NCBI GenBank assembly: GCA_964457585.1
Contig: CAYWFU010000057.1
Span: 1 to 19,175, forward strand
Reading direction: 5' to 3'
DNA from: CAYWFU01 sp964457585
Lineage (GTDB): Bacteria > JACRDZ01
Length of the DNA: 19,175 nt
Notes under the pieces: model-generated
The model's database searches: none
What the model saw: the letters and a program-made list of their open reading frames with translations, nothing else
Told to the model about the DNA's origin: nothing
Position numbers and translations under genes: made by a program
Part shown: in pieces, positions 1 through 6,626 of the stretch
Layout of the letters: the number at the start of each line of letters is the position of its first letter
How positions within the stretch are numbered: position 1 is the first letter of the stretch

Positions 1-46
1 CCTTACCTATTTCTATTGCGGTTCTATATAAATCTTTTAATTTCAC
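1..46 (-). CDS. N-terminus of an unidentified protein, cut by the window edge
   Basis: Reading the minus strand from a GTG at 46-44 gives MKLKDLYRTAIEIGK before the window ends. A GAGG Shine-Dalgarno (about 55-52) sits five bases before the GTG, and the frame starts 28 bases after the cvpA stop, so this looks like the next gene of the same operon. The opening 'MKLKDLYxxAIEIG' reminds me of the N-terminus of some NIF3/NGG1p-interacting-factor-like hypothetical proteins, but 15 residues are far too few to assign it. Seen: start, ribosome binding site, open frame. Inferred: that it is a real gene. Confidence 0.5.
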   Translation of the reverse strand, partial: MKLKDLYRTAIEIGK

Positions 47-74
47 TTTGACCTCGCTAAACTAAGTATAATTA

Positions 75-575
75 TTATTTTATTTTTTCTAATTGTGGAT
101 AATGATAAAATAATATCTTATAAAAACCCGGTATCTTTTTATAAGACAATGCGAATAAATAACAATTTTTTATCTCTTTTTGAACTTTTCCTGAAAAATT
201 AAATTTTATTAAGCTAATTAAAATCAAGATTATAATTGATAACCCTTTTAAAGCTCCAATTATCCCACCCATTAAATGGTCAAGCCATGAAACTAATAGA
301 AGCATAGATAATGTATGCAAAAATTTACCAATTAAAACAAAAAAACAAAAAGTAATTAACCAGATAAGGGGAAAGGTTAAAATTATTGAATAGTTACTGG
401 AGATATTAGCTTTTAAAGTTAACCAAAAAGCAAATTTTTCATAATAATTTATTGCGAGTATAAAACCAATTATAACACCAAATAAATTACAAATTGTTAC
501 AAAAAAACCTTTTATTATTCCCTTAACGATATTGTACGCAAAAATTAGAATAATTACAATATCTAACCAATTCAT
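75..575 (-). CDS. cvpA: CvpA-family integral membrane protein
   Basis: A 166-residue protein that is hydrophobic throughout. It opens with the family signature 'MNWLDIVIILI', followed by a glycine-containing second segment ('GIIKGFFVTICNLFGVIIGF'), then helices around residues 60-95 and 100-125. CvpA proteins usually have four membrane helices and about 160-180 residues, which fits. The family is named for colicin V production in E. coli and is linked to envelope homeostasis, but its molecular role is unsettled. The gene starts 7 bases after the YqeY-like stop, so the two are probably cotranscribed with rpsU. The start has only a weak ribosome binding site, which suggests coupling to upstream translation. 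The tail 'YPQLEKIK' is basic and likely cytoplasmic. Confidence 0.85.
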   Translation of the reverse strand: MNWLDIVIILIFAYNIVKGIIKGFFVTICNLFGVIIGFILAINYYEKFAFWLTLKANISSNYSIILTFPLIWLITFCFFVLIGKFLHTLSMLLLVSWLDHLMGGIIGALKGLSIIILILISLIKFNFSGKVQKEIKNCYLFALSYKKIPGFYKILFYHYPQLEKIK

Positions 576-582
576 ACGTAGT

Positions 583-1029
583 TCAACTACCCAGTCGTTG
601 TTTTACTAATATATTTACCATATTAGAATCTGCTCGACCTTTAGTTTTGGGAATAATATCTTTCATAACCTTACCAAGATCTTTAAGTCCTGAGGCTTTT
701 AATTCTAAAATCGCATTATCAATTAAGGACTTAAGTTCATCTTCACTCAAAGGCTCAGGCAGGTAACCCTGTATAATGGACAATTCCTCTGTCTCTTTTT
801 TAACAAGGTCTTCCCTGCCACCTTTTTCAAACTGTGCAATTGATTCTTTTCTCTGCTTAATATTTAATGACAGAATATCAATTATATCTTTTTCTTCTAC
901 TGCTTTTCTGGTATCAACCTCTTTTTGTTTAACTTGAGATAATAGATAACGCAGGACAGACAATCTTTGTTTGTCGCCACTTTTCATGGCTATTTTCACA
1001 TCTTCTGATAAGCGTTCTTTTGTTATCAT
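583..1029 (-). CDS. yqeY: GatB/YqeY domain-containing protein
   Basis: 148 residues, the normal size of stand-alone YqeY proteins. The N-terminal half matches the family pattern: 'MKSGDKQRLSVLRYLLSQVKQKEVD', then 'SLNIKQRKESIAQFEKGGREDLVKKE', 'EELSIIQGYLPEPLSEDEL' and a C-terminal 'LGKVMKDIIPKTKGRADSNMVNILVKQRL'. This is the tRNA-binding helical domain found at the C-terminus of the GatB subunit of tRNA-dependent amidotransferase. Stand-alone members are proposed to interact with tRNA or aminoacylation, but their function is not firmly known. It lies between rpsU and cvpA on the minus strand, 24 bases after rpsU. A yqeY neighbour downstream of rpsU is a common arrangement in bacteria, which supports the call. 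Confidence 0.92.
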   Translation of the reverse strand: MITKERLSEDVKIAMKSGDKQRLSVLRYLLSQVKQKEVDTRKAVEEKDIIDILSLNIKQRKESIAQFEKGGREDLVKKETEELSIIQGYLPEPLSEDELKSLIDNAILELKASGLKDLGKVMKDIIPKTKGRADSNMVNILVKQRLGS

Positions 1030-1053
1030 ATTTTGGAGATACCTTTAATATAT

Positions 1054-1251
1054 TTATGTCTGACTATTTTTAACTTCTTTTTCACGAGCTTTTTGAGCCG
1101 CATGTAATTTTCGTTTTCGCCGTTCACTTGGCTTCTCATAAGCTTCTCTTTTACGCATTTCTAACATAATACCTGATTTTTCACATTTCTTCTTGAAACG
1201 CTTAAGAGCACTATCTAATGATTCATGGTTTTTTAATTTAACACCTAACAT
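1054..1251 (-). CDS. rpsU: Small ribosomal subunit protein bS21
   Basis: 65 residues, very basic, with the bS21 signature: 'VKLKNHESLDSALKRFKKKCEKSGIM', then 'EMRKREAYEKPSERRKRKLHAAQKAREK'. bS21 binds the 30S platform near the anti-Shine-Dalgarno and takes part in initiation. The length is typical. A G-rich ribosome binding site lies about ten bases before the ATG at 1251. In many bacteria rpsU is the first gene of the rpsU-dnaG-rpoD operon. Here it is immediately next to dnaG but points away from it, with its own extended -10 promoter and a leader of about 120 bases holding a terminator-like hairpin. YqeY-like and CvpA genes follow in the same direction. Confidence 0.96.
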   Translation of the reverse strand: MLGVKLKNHESLDSALKRFKKKCEKSGIMLEMRKREAYEKPSERRKRKLHAAQKAREKEVKNSQT

Positions 1252-1294
1252 TCACATTTTGCACCCCCCACTTGTAACAAATTAAAAAAACAAA

Positions 1295-1338
1295 TAGGTA
1301 TGGTAAATTTTATATACTGCATAGTTTACCAACACCTA
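1295..1338 (-). promoter_or_regulatory. Hairpin plus U-tract in the rpsU leader (possible attenuator)
   Basis: Read on the minus strand, arms TAGGTGTTGGTAAA (1338-1325) and TTTACCATACCTA (1307-1295) pair almost completely around a loop of about 17 bases. They are followed at once by a U-rich run, TTTGTTTTTTTAAT (1294-1281). This is the shape of an intrinsic terminator, yet it lies between the rpsU promoter and the rpsU start. It could be an attenuator or a protein-binding leader, for example for autogenous control by bS21; that is inference. Confidence 0.55.
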
Positions 1339-1380
1339 CCTTTCTTTTTTTCAAAATTTAATTTATAATTATCCTATCAT

Positions 1381-1409
1381 TTAATACCATATATAAAAAT
1401 ATATGTCAA
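1381..1409 (-). promoter_or_regulatory. Sigma70 promoter for rpsU
   Basis: On the minus strand, TTGACA (1409-1404), a 17-base spacer and TATTAA (1386-1381), with TG one base before the -10 (extended -10). Transcription would start near 1373, giving a leader of about 120 bases before rpsU. Confidence 0.75.
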
Positions 1410-1431
1410 GGTAAATTTTAAAATTTAAAAA

Positions 1432-1560
1432 AAATGAAGAACCCTGCTACGGAGAGCGCAGGGTGTCTTCTGTCTCTGATAGGAATATTTTATTATTTAT
1501 ATTGTGCCAATTCAACCCTACATTAAAAATGCAGGGTTGAATTGGCACTTCCAGATAAAA
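1432..1560 (+). repeat. Two-hairpin dispersed repeat, copy 1
   Basis: Hairpin 1 (1436-1470) pairs GAAGAACCCTGC with GCAGGGTGTCTTC, with one bulge. A linker with TCTCTGATAGGAATATTTTA follows. Hairpin 2 (1504-1548) is a perfect 16-bp stem, GTGCCAATTCAACCCT against its complement, with a further CATT/AATG pairing inside. The element ends CTTCCAGATAAAA. Copy 2 (6061-6184) and copy 3 (5873-5967), both on the minus strand, share the layout and linker. This copy sits between two divergent genes, so it is not simply a terminator of either. Together with the rpsU promoter and leader and the dnaG promoter it fills the gene-free stretch 1252-1638. Confidence 0.85.
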
Positions 1561-1574
1561 CAAAATTTTTTAAA

Positions 1575-1604
1575 TTGACAAAATTTATTTATTGTGCATA
1601 TAAT
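1575..1604 (+). promoter_or_regulatory. Consensus sigma70 promoter for dnaG
   Basis: TTGACA (1575-1580), an 18-base spacer and TATAAT (1599-1604). Start of transcription is expected near 1611, leaving a leader of about 28 bases to the GTG at 1639. It decides the dnaG start, because the upstream in-frame GTG at 1594 lies inside the promoter. Confidence 0.85.
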
Positions 1605-1638
1605 TATCATTTTACAAATTTTAGGAGGCTTTAATTCA

Positions 1639-3411
1639 GTGCCCCAATTAATTTCCGAAAATCATTTATCTAATATTAAGGAACAAGCGGATATTGTTGA
1701 GATAATTTCTGATTATATGCCTTTAAAACGTGCCGGAGTTAATTTTAGAGGATTATGTCCTTTTCATAATGAAAAAACACCTTCGTTTACTGTCAGTCCT
1801 GCAAAACAAATATTTCATTGTTTTGGGTGCGGAGAAGGCGGTAATGTATTTACTTTCATTATGAAATTTGAAAAAGTTACTTTTTTAGAAAGTGTAAAAA
1901 TTATTGCCGGACGATTAGGAATAGATTGGCAGGAAAAAGTTACATTTCAAAATAACGATAATTCCCAAAAAAAAGCTTTATTGTATAAAGCAAATCAAAT
2001 AGTGGCAGATTATTTCCATTTTGTGCTTATAAGCAGTAATGAAGGCAAAATCGCACGCTCATATTTAGAAAAAAGAAAAATTAGTTTAAATATGATTAAT
2101 AAATTTCATCTTGGTTATGCACCGCATAATCTGGATGATTTACTAATGTGTTTAAAAAAGGAAAATATTGATGTTTCCATACTGGAGGAAACCGGTATAT
2201 TTAATAAGGAAATTTCCGGTAAAAAAGGCGGACTATACTGCCGTTTTAAAGGCAGACTTATGTTCCCAATATTTGATATAGAAGGAAAAATTTCCGGAAT
2301 GGGAGGAAGAATATTAACTGAAAATAGTGATTTGCCCAAATATATCAATTCTCCAGAATCCTTAATTTATCACAAGGGCTCAATGCTTTTTGGCTTGAAT
2401 TTCGCAAAAGCAAATTGTCGCAATGCCGGATATCTTGTTTTGGTTGAAGGTTATTTGGATGCTATTCAACCACATCAATCCGGGGTGGAAAATGTAGTTG
2501 CCACTCTGGGAACATCTTTAACCGAATCACAGGCTAAACTTATTCGCAGAATAACCGATACTGTTATAATTATATATGATGCGGATGCTGCGGGAATTAA
2601 AGCTGCAGACAGAGGAATTGATATTTTATTTGAAAATGGATTAAATGTAAAAATCGGTGTTTTGCCCCCTGGAATGGACCCTGACAAGTTAGTTGCTCTT
2701 CAGGGTAAAGAGGCTTTGCTAAAATGTATCAATGAAGCTTTGGATTTATTTTCTTTTAAATTATTTTCAGCAGATAAAACTTTTAATAAAAAAAATTTTG
2801 ATGGAAAAATAAAAATTACTGAACAGCTTTTACCATTGATAATAAAAGTTCCAAGCTTAATACAAAAGCAGGAATATATTAAAAAATTAGCTGAATTTCT
2901 TAATATTGAAGAAAATATTATTAAAGCTGAGTTGGAAAGAAAACTAAAAAAGGAATTAAAAAAACTAAAAAATGTTAATAATAAAAATGACATGGAAATA
3001 AAAAATAGCATCCCCTCATCAGAACATATGCTTTTGCATATTTTATTAAAAAATCCGGATATGTATAATCAGATATTTTCTGATTTATCTGTTGAAGAAA
3101 TTTCAGATGAAAATATCCGAAAGATTTTTCTTTTTCTAAAAGAACATTCTGAACTGGGGGCAAAAGATATTTTTTCTTTTTTTCAGGATGATAATATATC
3201 ACGCATGGTGAGTGCTTTGCTTTTAGAACCGGATATATTTAAAGAAAAAACAGAAGAAATCATTAGAGATTGTAAAAAAAAAATTAAACAAGATAGGAAA
3301 GATGAAAAAATTAAAGCATTACTTATTGATTTAAAAAAAGCTGAACAATTAAAAAATGAAAATCAAATAAAACAAATACTTTCTCAAATTAGTAAGCTAA
3401 AAAATGCTTAA
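1639..3411 (+). CDS. dnaG: DNA primase
   Basis: Makes RNA primers for replication and works with the replicative helicase. With the GTG start at 1639 the protein has 590 residues, normal for DnaG. The N-terminal zinc-binding domain shows CPFH (C40, H43) and CFGC (C61, C64). The RNA-polymerase/TOPRIM core has 'LVEGYLDAI' near residue 266 and 'IYDADAAG' near 310, the acidic metal-binding motifs. The lysine-rich C-terminal third (from about residue 440) would be the helicase-interaction domain and is poorly conserved, as usual. An AGGAGG at 1623-1628 lies ten bases before the GTG; the longer open frame from 1594 would start within the promoter spacer. rpoD follows on the same strand. Confidence 0.97.
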   Translation: MPQLISENHLSNIKEQADIVEIISDYMPLKRAGVNFRGLCPFHNEKTPSFTVSPAKQIFHCFGCGEGGNVFTFIMKFEKVTFLESVKIIAGRLGIDWQEKVTFQNNDNSQKKALLYKANQIVADYFHFVLISSNEGKIARSYLEKRKISLNMINKFHLGYAPHNLDDLLMCLKKENIDVSILEETGIFNKEISGKKGGLYCRFKGRLMFPIFDIEGKISGMGGRILTENSDLPKYINSPESLIYHKGSMLFGLNFAKANCRNAGYLVLVEGYLDAIQPHQSGVENVVATLGTSLTESQAKLIRRITDTVIIIYDADAAGIKAADRGIDILFENGLNVKIGVLPPGMDPDKLVALQGKEALLKCINEALDLFSFKLFSADKTFNKKNFDGKIKITEQLLPLIIKVPSLIQKQEYIKKLAEFLNIEENIIKAELERKLKKELKKLKNVNNKNDMEIKNSIPSSEHMLLHILLKNPDMYNQIFSDLSVEEISDENIRKIFLFLKEHSELGAKDIFSFFQDDNISRMVSALLLEPDIFKEKTEEIIRDCKKKIKQDRKDEKIKALLIDLKKAEQLKNENQIKQILSQISKLKNA

Positions 3412-3416
3412 TTTAT

Positions 3417-3445
3417 TTGGATATGCCATTATTAATCAGTATAGT
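3417..3445 (+). promoter_or_regulatory. Likely promoter for rpoD
   Basis: In the 122-base gap after dnaG, TTGGAT (3417-3422) and TATAGT (3440-3445) are spaced by 17 bases. Transcription from near 3452 would leave a leader of about 80 bases before rpoD. Moderate match to consensus; readthrough from dnaG is also likely. Confidence 0.45.
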
Positions 3446-3533
3446 TTTAGAATAACATATTCCTACAAGACTAAAGAAGATACTCCTGCGGTATTTCGGA
3501 CTGTGCTTCATTATCTGTATGTTTGGAGAAAAA

Positions 3534-3587
3534 ATGAAAAAAAAGGTAAAAATGAAGAAAAAGATAAAAATGAAAAAAAAGGCAAAA
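3534..3587 (+). repeat. Three tandem 18-bp repeats at the start of rpoD
   Basis: Three successive 18-base units, ATGAAAAAAAAGGTAAAA, ATGAAGAAAAAGATAAAA and ATGAAAAAAAAGGCAAAA, encode MKKKVK-MKKKIK-MKKKAK. Each unit begins with an in-frame ATG, and AAGG or AAAG runs precede the second and third, so translation could in principle start at any of them. The poly-A content makes the tract prone to slippage. Confidence 0.85.
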
Positions 3588-5312
3588 ATTACAAATGTAC
3601 CAAAAGACTTAATGGATACAATTGTTAAAACTGCAAAGGTAAAAGGATTTATAACTTATAAAGAGTTGAATGATTTACTTCCAAATGAAATTTTTCTGCC
3701 TGAACATATTGATGATATTCTGATAATGCTGAAGGATTTGAATCTCGACATAATATCTGAAAATGATATTAAAATTATGGAAGAATCAAAAATAGAAGTT
3801 GAAGAACCTATTATTGATTTAACAATACCCAAAGATGTAAAAGTTAATGATCCTGTGCGTATGTATTTACGTGAAATGGGAAGGGTTCCTCTTTTAACAA
3901 GAGAAACAGAAGTCAAGCTGGCTATGGAGATCGAGCGCGCAGAAAATAAAATTAAAGATGCGATAATAAATACGCCTTTTATGTTTAAAGAGATAACTGC
4001 CCTTGATTTACGGTTAAAAAAAGGAAATATAAAAATTGCTGAAATCGTGGATACTGATTTCAGAGAAGTACTTACTCCAATGGAGGAAAAAGAAGAATCT
4101 AATAAATTAAAAAAACAAACTATTGTTATAACAAATTTATATAATGAGCTTTTAAATTTAAATATACAGAAAAAAAGTCTGAAAAATCATGATCAATATA
4201 TTCGTAAAACTAATGAACTTTATAATCAAATAAAAAAGATAAACTTTAATAAAAAAGAATTTGAAAAAATCATTGGAAAACTTAAGCATCTTTCACAGCG
4301 TTATGAAAAAAATAGGATTACTATAAGCCAGACGTATGCTTATCTCCATGCTTCTCCTGAAAAATTTAAAGAAATATTAAGTTCAATCAACAAAAAAAGC
4401 TCTTCTAAAAATAAAACTATAAAAATAAAAAATACAAGTTTTACTATACCCGAGCTTGAGGATATAAATAAAAGAATATTAAATTATCATAAAAAGATGA
4501 AAGCAGTTGAAATTGAAAGCGGAATGAATGGCGATATTTTAAGAGATCTTGTTCAAATGATTGAAAAGGAAGAAGTTGCAGCATATAATGCAAAAATGGC
4601 TTTAGTGGAGGCTAATTTAAGACTCGTTATTAGCATAGCTAAAAAATATATGAATCGCGGATTACCTTTTTTAGATTTAATTCAAGAGGGAAATATTGGT
4701 TTAATGAAAGCAGTTGAAAAATTTGAATATAGAAGAGGTTATAAATTCAGTACATACGCAACATGGTGGATAAGACAATCAATAACCCGTTCAATTGCTG
4801 ACCAGGCACGAACTATACGTATTCCTGTTCATATGATTGAAACTATCAATAAACTCTCACGTATTTCAAGACAGCTTGTACAGGAATATGGCAGAGAGCC
4901 AACACCAGAAGAAATTGCAGAACGTATGAAGCTATCAATAGATAGAGTTCGAAAAATTCTTAAAATATCACAGGAGCCAATCTCATTAGAAACACCAATC
5001 GGGGAGGAAGAAGATAGTCATCTGGGTGATTTTATTGAGGATAAAGGTGCTATTTCACCTGCTAAGGCTGCCACATTCCTTATGCTGCAGGATCAAATTA
5101 AAAATGTTTTAGGTACTTTGACTGAGCGAGAAGAAAGTGTTCTCCGATTACGTTTTGGTATTGGAGATGGTTATCCTCGAACATTAGAAGAAGTTGGAAC
5201 AACATTTAATGTTACACGTGAGCGTATAAGACAAATTGAAGTTAAGGCATTAAGAAAGCTTCGACATCCTACTAGAAGTAAAAAACTTAAGGGATTTTTA
5301 GAGGATTCTTGA
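3534..5312 (+). CDS. rpoD: Primary sigma factor (sigma70/SigA)
   Basis: Directs RNA polymerase to housekeeping promoters. Starting at the ATG at 3534, behind a GGAG at 3525-3528, it has 592 residues. A region 1.1-like domain (about 35-85) is followed by region 1.2 'DPVRMYLREMG' (near 106) and a lysine-rich non-conserved region. Regions 2.1-2.4 (about 360-430) carry 'LDLIQEGNIGLMKAVEKF' and 'FSTYATWWIRQSITRSI'. Region 3 follows, and region 4 ends with 'TRERIRQIEVKALRKLRHP'. All hallmark motifs of the essential group 1 factor are present, and its -10/-35 specificity agrees with the promoters seen in this window. The first 18 codons are a threefold tandem repeat of MKKKxK, described separately. 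The gene ends at a strong hairpin shared with a convergent lipoprotein gene. Confidence 0.97.
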   Translation: MKKKVKMKKKIKMKKKAKITNVPKDLMDTIVKTAKVKGFITYKELNDLLPNEIFLPEHIDDILIMLKDLNLDIISENDIKIMEESKIEVEEPIIDLTIPKDVKVNDPVRMYLREMGRVPLLTRETEVKLAMEIERAENKIKDAIINTPFMFKEITALDLRLKKGNIKIAEIVDTDFREVLTPMEEKEESNKLKKQTIVITNLYNELLNLNIQKKSLKNHDQYIRKTNELYNQIKKINFNKKEFEKIIGKLKHLSQRYEKNRITISQTYAYLHASPEKFKEILSSINKKSSSKNKTIKIKNTSFTIPELEDINKRILNYHKKMKAVEIESGMNGDILRDLVQMIEKEEVAAYNAKMALVEANLRLVISIAKKYMNRGLPFLDLIQEGNIGLMKAVEKFEYRRGYKFSTYATWWIRQSITRSIADQARTIRIPVHMIETINKLSRISRQLVQEYGREPTPEEIAERMKLSIDRVRKILKISQEPISLETPIGEEEDSHLGDFIEDKGAISPAKAATFLMLQDQIKNVLGTLTEREESVLRLRFGIGDGYPRTLEEVGTTFNVTRERIRQIEVKALRKLRHPTRSKKLKGFLEDS

Positions 5313-5318
5313 TAAATA

Positions 5319-5360
5319 ATTAAGAACCCTGTGGCATGGCTCTGCCACAGGGTTCTTAAT
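5319..5360. terminator. Hairpin between convergent rpoD and lipoprotein gene
   Basis: An 18-bp perfect stem (arms 5319-5336 and 5343-5360; one arm contains AAGAACCCTGTGGCA) closes a six-base loop. It lies 6 bases after the rpoD stop and 3 bases after the stop of the convergent gene. The T-run is poor on both sides, so it may act as a bidirectional terminator or an mRNA 3'-end stabiliser. Its AAGAACCCTG core is the same as in hairpin 1 of the dispersed repeat. Confidence 0.75.
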
Positions 5361-5363
5361 ATT

Positions 5364-5852
5364 CTACTTTTTAACAAAATCCACTAAACGGAAAGAATGT
5401 TTTTCACTTGGACCTTTATGAATATCAGGATAGCGTGAAAAAATCCATCCTTTAAATGGCTCAGGTTTACCTTCTTGAGTAACTATTATCATTGCAGCAG
5501 GATTATTTAATTCTTTTGATCGTGACCCAAATCTTCCAGGACCCATCATAAAAAAATCAGGTATAAATTGCTCTACTTTAAGTTTCATATTTGTATTAGC
5601 AATTACGGTATAATCCCCTCCAATTTTCACAGTATAATCAGTTGTTTTATCGCTGCCAGTTTCAACAACCTGGATTTTTACTGCTTCCCATGCATCACCT
5701 GCATTAGGAACATTTTCAAATTCCTGTTGTTGATTGGCCTGTGAGGCAGGCGGCACTGCAGTTTTAGTTTCCTCAGTTTTAGTAGTACATCCAATTAAAA
5801 TAAATGTAAATATTAATGAACCAAGGAGTAAAACTATAATTCTTTTCTTCAT
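5364..5852 (-). CDS. DUF2155-type lipoprotein
   Basis: 162 residues with a lipoprotein signal: 'MKKRIIVLLLGSLIFTFILIGC', lipobox LIGC with Cys22, then a linker rich in T, E, A and Q. The mature domain (about 45-162) has the pattern I associate with DUF2155 lipoproteins: 'AWEAVKIQVVETG', 'YTVKIGGDYTVIANTNMKLKVEQF', 'NNPAAMIIVTQEGK' and 'FKGWIFSRYPDIH'. The family is of unknown function and sits in the envelope. Because the residue after the Cys is not Asp, it would be sorted to the outer membrane by the E. coli rule, which may not apply here. A strong GGAGG ribosome binding site is present. A promoter at 5980-6009 would put repeat copy 3 in its mRNA leader. Confidence 0.75.
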   Translation of the reverse strand: MKKRIIVLLLGSLIFTFILIGCTTKTEETKTAVPPASQANQQQEFENVPNAGDAWEAVKIQVVETGSDKTTDYTVKIGGDYTVIANTNMKLKVEQFIPDFFMMGPGRFGSRSKELNNPAAMIIVTQEGKPEPFKGWIFSRYPDIHKGPSEKHSFRLVDFVKK

Positions 5853-5872
5853 ACCCTTTACACCTCCTTATT

Positions 5873-5967
5873 TTTTATCTAGACGTGCCAAAAATAATTG
5901 GCACAATATTAATAAAATATTCCCCTCAGAGAGAAAAAATACCCTGCAGTCTGATGCAGGGTATCTT
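5873..5967 (-). repeat. Two-hairpin dispersed repeat, copy 3 (short form)
   Basis: Read on the minus strand: hairpin 1 with a 9-bp ATACCCTGC stem (5964-5956 with 5947-5939), a linker matching CTCTGA-GGGAATATTTTATT of the other copies, a shortened hairpin 2 (GTGCCAA/TTGGCAC, 5904-5885) and the end motif CTAGATAAAA. It ends beside the GGAGG of the lipoprotein gene, so it would form most of that gene's leader. Together with copy 2 and the promoter at 5980-6009 it fills the gene-free stretch 5853-6179. Confidence 0.8.
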
Positions 5968-5979
5968 TATAAGTTAATT

Positions 5980-6009
5980 AATATATATTATTTCGAGATT
6001 ATATGTCAA
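5980..6009 (-). promoter_or_regulatory. Promoter for the DUF2155-type lipoprotein gene
   Basis: On the minus strand, TTGACA (6009-6004), an 18-base spacer and TATATT (5985-5980). Transcription would begin near 5973, just before hairpin 1 of repeat copy 3. Confidence 0.65.
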
Positions 6010-6060
6010 GAGAAATATACTGATGAATGCACCAGAAGAGAAGATGTTTTTGAACTATTT

Positions 6061-6184
6061 TTTTATCTGGAAGTGCCAAGAATGCCCTGCATTTTAATAC
6101 GGGGCATTCTTGGTACAATATAAATAATAAAATATTCCTATCAGAGACAGAAGATACCCTGTGTCTGCTGCAGGGTTCTTCATT
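6061..6184 (-). repeat. Two-hairpin dispersed repeat, copy 2
   Basis: Read on the minus strand it aligns with copy 1 almost base for base outside the stems: ATGAAGAACCCTGC, then TCTTCTGTCTCTGATAGGAA and on to CTTCCAGATAAAA. Hairpin 1 spans 6181-6150. Hairpin 2 spans 6115-6074, with ACCAAGAATGCCC facing GGGCATTCTTGGC. The middle of this stem differs from copy 1 (AAGAATGCCC against AATTCAACCCT), yet both arms changed together. The TGA stop of the HEAT-like gene (6182-6180) is part of the repeat. Confidence 0.85.
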
Positions 6185-6614
6185 TTAGCTTTTGATTTTT
6201 TATTTTTGGTTCATATAAAACAATCGCATCTTTTTTATTACGATATGGAAATTTTTTGCCAGTTTTATTATAGAGCATTTCTGCTATTTTTTCACGCAGC
6301 CATGGTTCATTTAGTATATCTGTCAGCATCTTTCTTAATTCAAATATTATTTGTTCATTCATGTTTAATTTTAATAATGCAAGTGCTGCATAATAACGTA
6401 ACCATGAATCCCGTTCATTATTTAATGCTAATATGAAAAAATTTTTGTAATTCTCATCTGCAACATCTCCCAATAAATCAATTGCAAAAATTTTCGAAAG
6501 ATAATCTGAACTGCGTGCTGCTTCAGGTAAAATTAAAATATCTATAGTTTCTTTTGTATGTACATTATAAGTACAAACAAATATTAAAATTAAAATAAAA
6601 AAAAATTTACGCAT
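6180..6614 (-). CDS. Small exported HEAT-repeat-like protein
   Basis: 144 residues. The N-terminus 'MRKFFFILILIFVCTYNVHT' is a signal peptide or membrane anchor. The rest is helical with alternating hydrophobic pattern: 'YLSKIFAIDLLGDVADENYKNFFILAL' and 'SWLRYYAALALLKL' look like two HEAT/armadillo-type repeats, usually protein-binding scaffolds, here on the periplasmic side. I cannot name a family beyond that. It starts 12 bases after the stop of the propeller gene and is surely in the same transcript. Its stop codon lies inside repeat copy 2, so the repeat may have trimmed or replaced the original 3' end; the lysine-rich last 20 residues are consistent with that but do not prove it. Confidence 0.6.
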   Translation of the reverse strand: MRKFFFILILIFVCTYNVHTKETIDILILPEAARSSDYLSKIFAIDLLGDVADENYKNFFILALNNERDSWLRYYAALALLKLNMNEQIIFELRKMLTDILNEPWLREKIAEMLYNKTGKKFPYRNKKDAIVLYEPKIKNQKLK

Positions 6615-6626
6615 AAATCAACCTCT

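Noticed and set aside
1594..1638. Upstream extension of dnaG from a GTG at 1594
   Set aside because: It lies inside the spacer of a TTGACA-18-TATAAT promoter, encodes a run of isoleucines unlike DnaG, and has no ribosome binding site. The GTG at 1639 has AGGAGG at the right distance.
3404..3628. Open frame overlapping the end of dnaG and the start of rpoD
   Set aside because: Its lysine-rich part is only the shifted reading of the 18-bp repeats in rpoD, and no ribosome binding site or family similarity is evident.
5734..6123. Plus-strand open frame across the lipoprotein start and repeats
   Set aside because: It runs antisense to the lipoprotein signal peptide and through two repeat copies; composition is not protein-like.
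5873..6184. CRISPR-like array because two repeats are in tandem
   Set aside because: Only two units of ~95-125 bp with unequal stems and one ~90-base gap; no short regular repeats or cas genes.
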